NCBI GenBank assembly: GCA_031835245.1
Contig: JAVKOQ010000598.1
Span: 1 to 24,990, forward strand
Reading direction: 5' to 3'
DNA length: 24,990 nt
From: Balamuthia mandrillaris
Lineage: Eukaryota; Discosea; Longamoebia; Balamuthiidae
Under the pieces are notes generated by a model. That model did not search any database. It was not told the DNA's origin and saw only the letters and a list, made by a program, of their open reading frames with translations. The position numbers and the translations under genes are program-made. Shown here one piece after another: positions 21,626 to 24,990 of this stretch (its first letter is position 1; each line of letters opens with the position of its first letter).

Positions 21626-22479
21626 GCCTCACCAGGAGGTGATTGTGTTAAAAAAAAAGAACAACACAAGATATGGCCCACAATATATAAACACGCACAC
21701 ACCACACAAGAGAAGTCCGTATGCAGTAAAACACAAGAGTGAATAAAATAAAAGTAGTACTCACAGCACAGTATAGATCAAGTTGCAAGGCCAACCAGAG
21801 GCACAGGTAGAACAAAGGCAGTAGGTTTTTTTTGTTTTGTTGTGTTTTGAAGGTAGAGAAGAAAGGGGGTGTAGTAAAACTAAAAATCAATTACAGGGAG
21901 TGCAAAAAGGGGAAAGTGCAAGTATTGGAGAAAGGAGCAATATCAACCACTAGCGAGTGCAAAGGAAGCAGTTGAAAACAAAGTGAAAAAAAAAATGAAG
22001 AAAAATAGGGGATAATAGGGTGGAGTTGCTGTGAGTGAGTGGGTGTGTATGTGGACGTGTGTGTGTGTCTGGCAGTGTATGCTTAGCTAATGACGAAAAC
22101 AAAAACCTAACGGTCAAAAAAATTAAGGTGACTAACCATCATCCTTGGGGCATTGCTGTCCCTGAATTATGGTTCGTTGGAGGAAAAGGAAGAGCAGCCA
22201 GGGGACGGCTCCTCAAGCAGACTGAAGGAGAGTGTGACTCCTCAATCGAACCAAACATAATGAACAAGTTAAACAACACGAAGGGTAAACAACGACTGTT
22301 TATGCATAGCTTGGTGGTAGTAGTTATGGGTTAGCAACTAGAAGTCTAGATGAAGAGGGAGGTGAAGTGAGGAAGTGAAAAAAATAAAAGAGTGAAAGAT
22401 CAAAAAAAACTGATAACACCAGCTCTCCAGTGAAGCGGCACTCCTAAAGGCATGAAAAACGAGTGAAGGGCTTGAGTGA
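21626..22479. other. spacer between satellite blocks, no gene seen
   Basis: Mostly single-copy sequence inside the satellite region. It includes a GT-rich stretch at 22035-22075, a 70-bp segment at 21872-21950 shared with 20202-20270, and an open plus-strand frame of 99 codons at 22035-22334 without any recognisable domain. Confidence 0.5.
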
Positions 22480-23107
22480 AGGGGAAAAAAAGAATAAAAG
22501 AAAAAAAAAACAAAAAGGAAAAAAAAAGGATAGAAAGAGAAAAGAGGAAAAAGAAAAAAAATAAAAGGAAAAACAAGAGAAAAAAAGAGCTAAAAAGAAA
22601 AGTAGAAAAAGTTAAAAATAAAAAGAAAAAGAAAGAAAGGAAAAGAAAAAAGAGAAAAAGAGAAAAAAGAAAGGAAAAAAAGGAAACAGAGAATGAGAAA
22701 GAAAAAGAGAGAAAAAAAGAGCAATAATGAAAATGAAAAAGAAGAAATAAGAAAAAAAAAGAAAATGGGAAGAAAGAGAAAAAAAGAAAAAGAAAAGAAA
22801 AAGAAAAAGAAAAAAGAAAAAAGAAAAAAGAGAAAGTGAAAAAAAAAAGAGAAGAGGAAGATAAAGGAAGAAAAAAAAGAAGCAAAAAGAAGAAAGAAAA
22901 GAGAATAAGAAGAAAAAAAAGAGAAAGATAATGAAAGAAAAAGAAAAAATGAAAAAAAAAAGAGGGAAGAAGAGGAAAAGAAAGAAATAAAGAGAAAAAG
23001 AAGAGAAAAAAGAAAAAAAAAGGAAGAAAGAAAAGAGGAAGAGGAAAAGAAGAAAAGAGTGAGACAAAAAGAAAGAAAAGAAGCAAAAAAGAATAAAGAA
23101 AATAAAA
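22480..23107. repeat. ~0.6-kb purine tract, copy 2
   Basis: A close copy of 19011-19627 with small indels in A runs. The shared block continues past the tract for about 60 bp (23107-23165), then enters a type B satellite unit where copy 1 enters type C. Confidence 0.9.
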
Positions 23108-23129
23108 AGCTTTCTCTGTCCAACTAAGT

Positions 23130-24110
23130 TTGCATCTAAACAAGCTCCATTCATGAAAATTTACTTACCTATGCTCCAGACCATGGAGAATCGAGTGCAA
23201 CCGGTTTCAGCCTCTGAGGACATCATGTACCTGAGAAATTAATTATTTGAGCCAAAAACAAGATAATTCACTCCCATAACAAACCTGAGAGTCACAACAA
23301 AAAAAAACTGTGTAGACATAGTCCCAAAATAACACAGACCAGGTGCCGCTCCGCTGGAGCGCTTCATCCACTGCTTTAAAACAAAAAGAAAGAGTGAAAA
23401 ACTGTATGTTCTAGATAAATATTCCATTTTTGAGACAAAAATATAAAAAAAGCTAAGTCTGTAACCAAACAAGCTATGTCCATGAAAATTTACTCATCTA
23501 TGCTCTAGACCATGAAAAACTGAATGCAACTGATTTCAGCCTCTAAGGACATTGTGTACCTGAGAAATTAATTATTTGAGCCAAAAACAAGATAATCCAC
23601 TCCCATAATGAACCTGAGGGTCAAAACCAAAAAAAACTTGCCAAACACATCCCCAAATACAGAGAAAAGGTGCCGCTCCGACGGAGCGCTGCATATACAG
23701 CTCTAAAAAAAAAGAAAGAATGAAAAACTTTGTGATTATGATAAATATTTCATTTTAGACACAAAAATATAAAAAAAAGCCAAGTCTGTAACCAAACAAG
23801 CTTTGTCTATGAAAATTTACTCACCTATGCTCTAGACCATGGAGAATCGAATGCAACTGGTTTCAGCCTCTGAGGACATCGTGTACCCGAGAAATTAATT
23901 ATTTGAGCCAAAAACGAGATAATTCACTCTCACAACAAACCTGAGGGTCAGAACCAAAAAAAACTTTCCAAACACGTCCCTAAATAACAAAGAAAAGGTG
24001 CCGCTCCGACGGAGCGCTGTATACACAGCTTAAAAAAAAAGAAGTCTGTTGTTAGAAAAATACAATCAAGTTTAAACAAAACTGAGTTATATAAGGAAAA
24101 AAGAGAGAGT
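23130..24110. repeat. ~328-bp satellite, cluster 2 (three units)
   Basis: Three units anchored at 23171, 23500 and 23826 (spacing 329 and 326), in the order B, A, C; cluster 1 has A, B, C. Again the type C unit leads into 135-bp repeats. Confidence 0.9.
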
Positions 24111-24990
24111 AGTTCAAATTAAGGGTGTGAAAGTAGCGCTCCGACGGAGCGCTAACTATGCGAGTGATTTTCAGCAGGGGTGAAGAAAAAATAAAAACAA
24201 CCAAGTCCAAATAAAACAGGGTCATGAAGGGAAAAAAAAGGAAGTGGTGCAAAATAGGGGAGCAAAAGCAGCGCTCTGACGGAGCGCAAACCCTGAGCAG
24301 GATTTTGAGAGAGGATGACAAAAAATAAAACAACCAAGTCCAAACGGAACAGGGTCACGAACGAACATAGGAGTGAATGGTGCAAAATAGGGGAGCGAAA
24401 GTAGCGCTCCGACGGAGCGCTAACCCTGTGCAGTATTTCGAGGGAAGGAGAAGAAAAAATAAAAATAACCAAGTCCAAACGGAACAGGGTCGTGCAGGGA
24501 AAAAAGAGTGAGTGGTGCAAAATAGGGGAGCGAAAGTAGTGCTCCGACGGAGCGCTAACCCTGCGAGTGATTTTGGGAGGAAGAGAAGAGAAAATAAAAA
24601 CAACCAAGTCCAAACGGAACAGGGTTGTGCAGGGAAAAAAGAGTGAGTGGTGCAAAATAGGGGAGCAAAAGTAGCGCTCCAACGGAGCGCTAACCCCGCG
24701 AGTGATTTTGGGAGGAAGAGAAGAGAAAATAAAAACAAACAAGTCCAAACGGAACAGGGTCGTGCAGGGAAAAAAGAGTGAGTGGTGCAAAATAGAGGAG
24801 TGAAAGTAGCGCTCTGACGGAGCGCTAACCCCGCGTGGTATTTCGGGAGAAGGAGAAGAGAAAATAAAAACAACCAAGTCCAAATGGAACAGGGTCGTGC
24901 AGGGAAAAAAGAGTGAGTGGTGCAAAATAGGGGAGCGAAAGTAGCGCTCTGATGGAGCGCTAACCCCGCGAGTGATTTTGGGAGGAAGAG
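24111..24990. repeat. 135-bp satellite, array 3 (runs off the window)
   Basis: Seven units with hairpins starting at 24132, 24268, 24401, 24536, 24671, 24806 and 24941. The last five are exactly 135 bp apart and nearly identical, so this is the most recently amplified part. Each has TAGCGCTCC-GAC-GGAGCGCTA, a 9-bp stem with a 3-nt loop; several units hold changes in one arm or both. Confidence 0.95.

Noticed and set aside
22035-22334. Plus-strand frame of 99 codons in the satellite spacer
   Set aside because: No domain, no homolog recognised, GT-rich low-complexity start.
24152-24925. Minus-strand frame of 257 codons with a 45-residue repeat
   Set aside because: The 135-bp period is a multiple of three, so any stop-free frame repeats; a second frame is open over the same DNA, and no start or splice context supports a gene.

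Overview
The window is nuclear DNA from an intron-rich, probably unicellular eukaryote. Five protein genes can be threaded exon by exon with consistent reading-frame phases; introns are mostly 57-150 nt. Two introns carry the hallmarks of the minor (U12) spliceosome, AT-AC type. The content fits a free-living protist with amoeboid or flagellar signalling: RhoGAP, a Rho-like/CYRI fusion and a four-domain voltage-gated cation channel. One gene, a Ycf45-type ATPase, belongs to a family typical of cyanobacteria, plastid genomes and photosynthetic eukaryotes, so an algal lineage or an algal gene is likely. The exact group cannot be fixed by eye; a rhizarian or similar protist is only a guess.

Layout. 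107-2810 (-): protein with two RhoGAP domains, built by duplication of an exon cassette. 2811-3011: short divergent promoter region. 3012-5834 (+): fusion of an F-box, a degenerate Rho-like GTPase and a CYRI (FAM49) domain. 5954-8315 (-): Ycf45/SPD1-like AAA+ ATPase, convergent with the previous gene, with poly(A) signals of both genes in the 119-bp gap. 8541-10249: a gene graveyard holding a collapsed copy of the channel gene, microsatellites, and a decayed C-terminal fragment of succinate dehydrogenase flavoprotein with an inverted repeat at its 5' break. 10380-12255 (+): AARSD1-like alanyl-tRNA editing protein with a (TTG)62 tract in an intron. 12665-18270 (+): four-domain voltage-gated channel of the CaV/NaV superfamily with two AT-AC introns and an E/T/E/E selectivity filter. 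18271-24990: no supported gene; a satellite region with two interleaved tandem families (about 328 bp and 135 bp) sharing one small hairpin, plus two copies of a ~0.6-kb purine tract.

How the genes may work together. The RhoGAP protein and the F-box/Rho/CYRI protein are transcribed from a shared 201-bp region and both belong to Rac/Rho-WAVE actin control, so they may form one module (inference). AARSD1 clears serine from mis-charged tRNA-Ala. The channel is a membrane calcium or cation entry pathway. The Ycf45-like ATPase is probably organellar. Microsatellites inside genes are nearly always CT on the coding strand and lie in introns.
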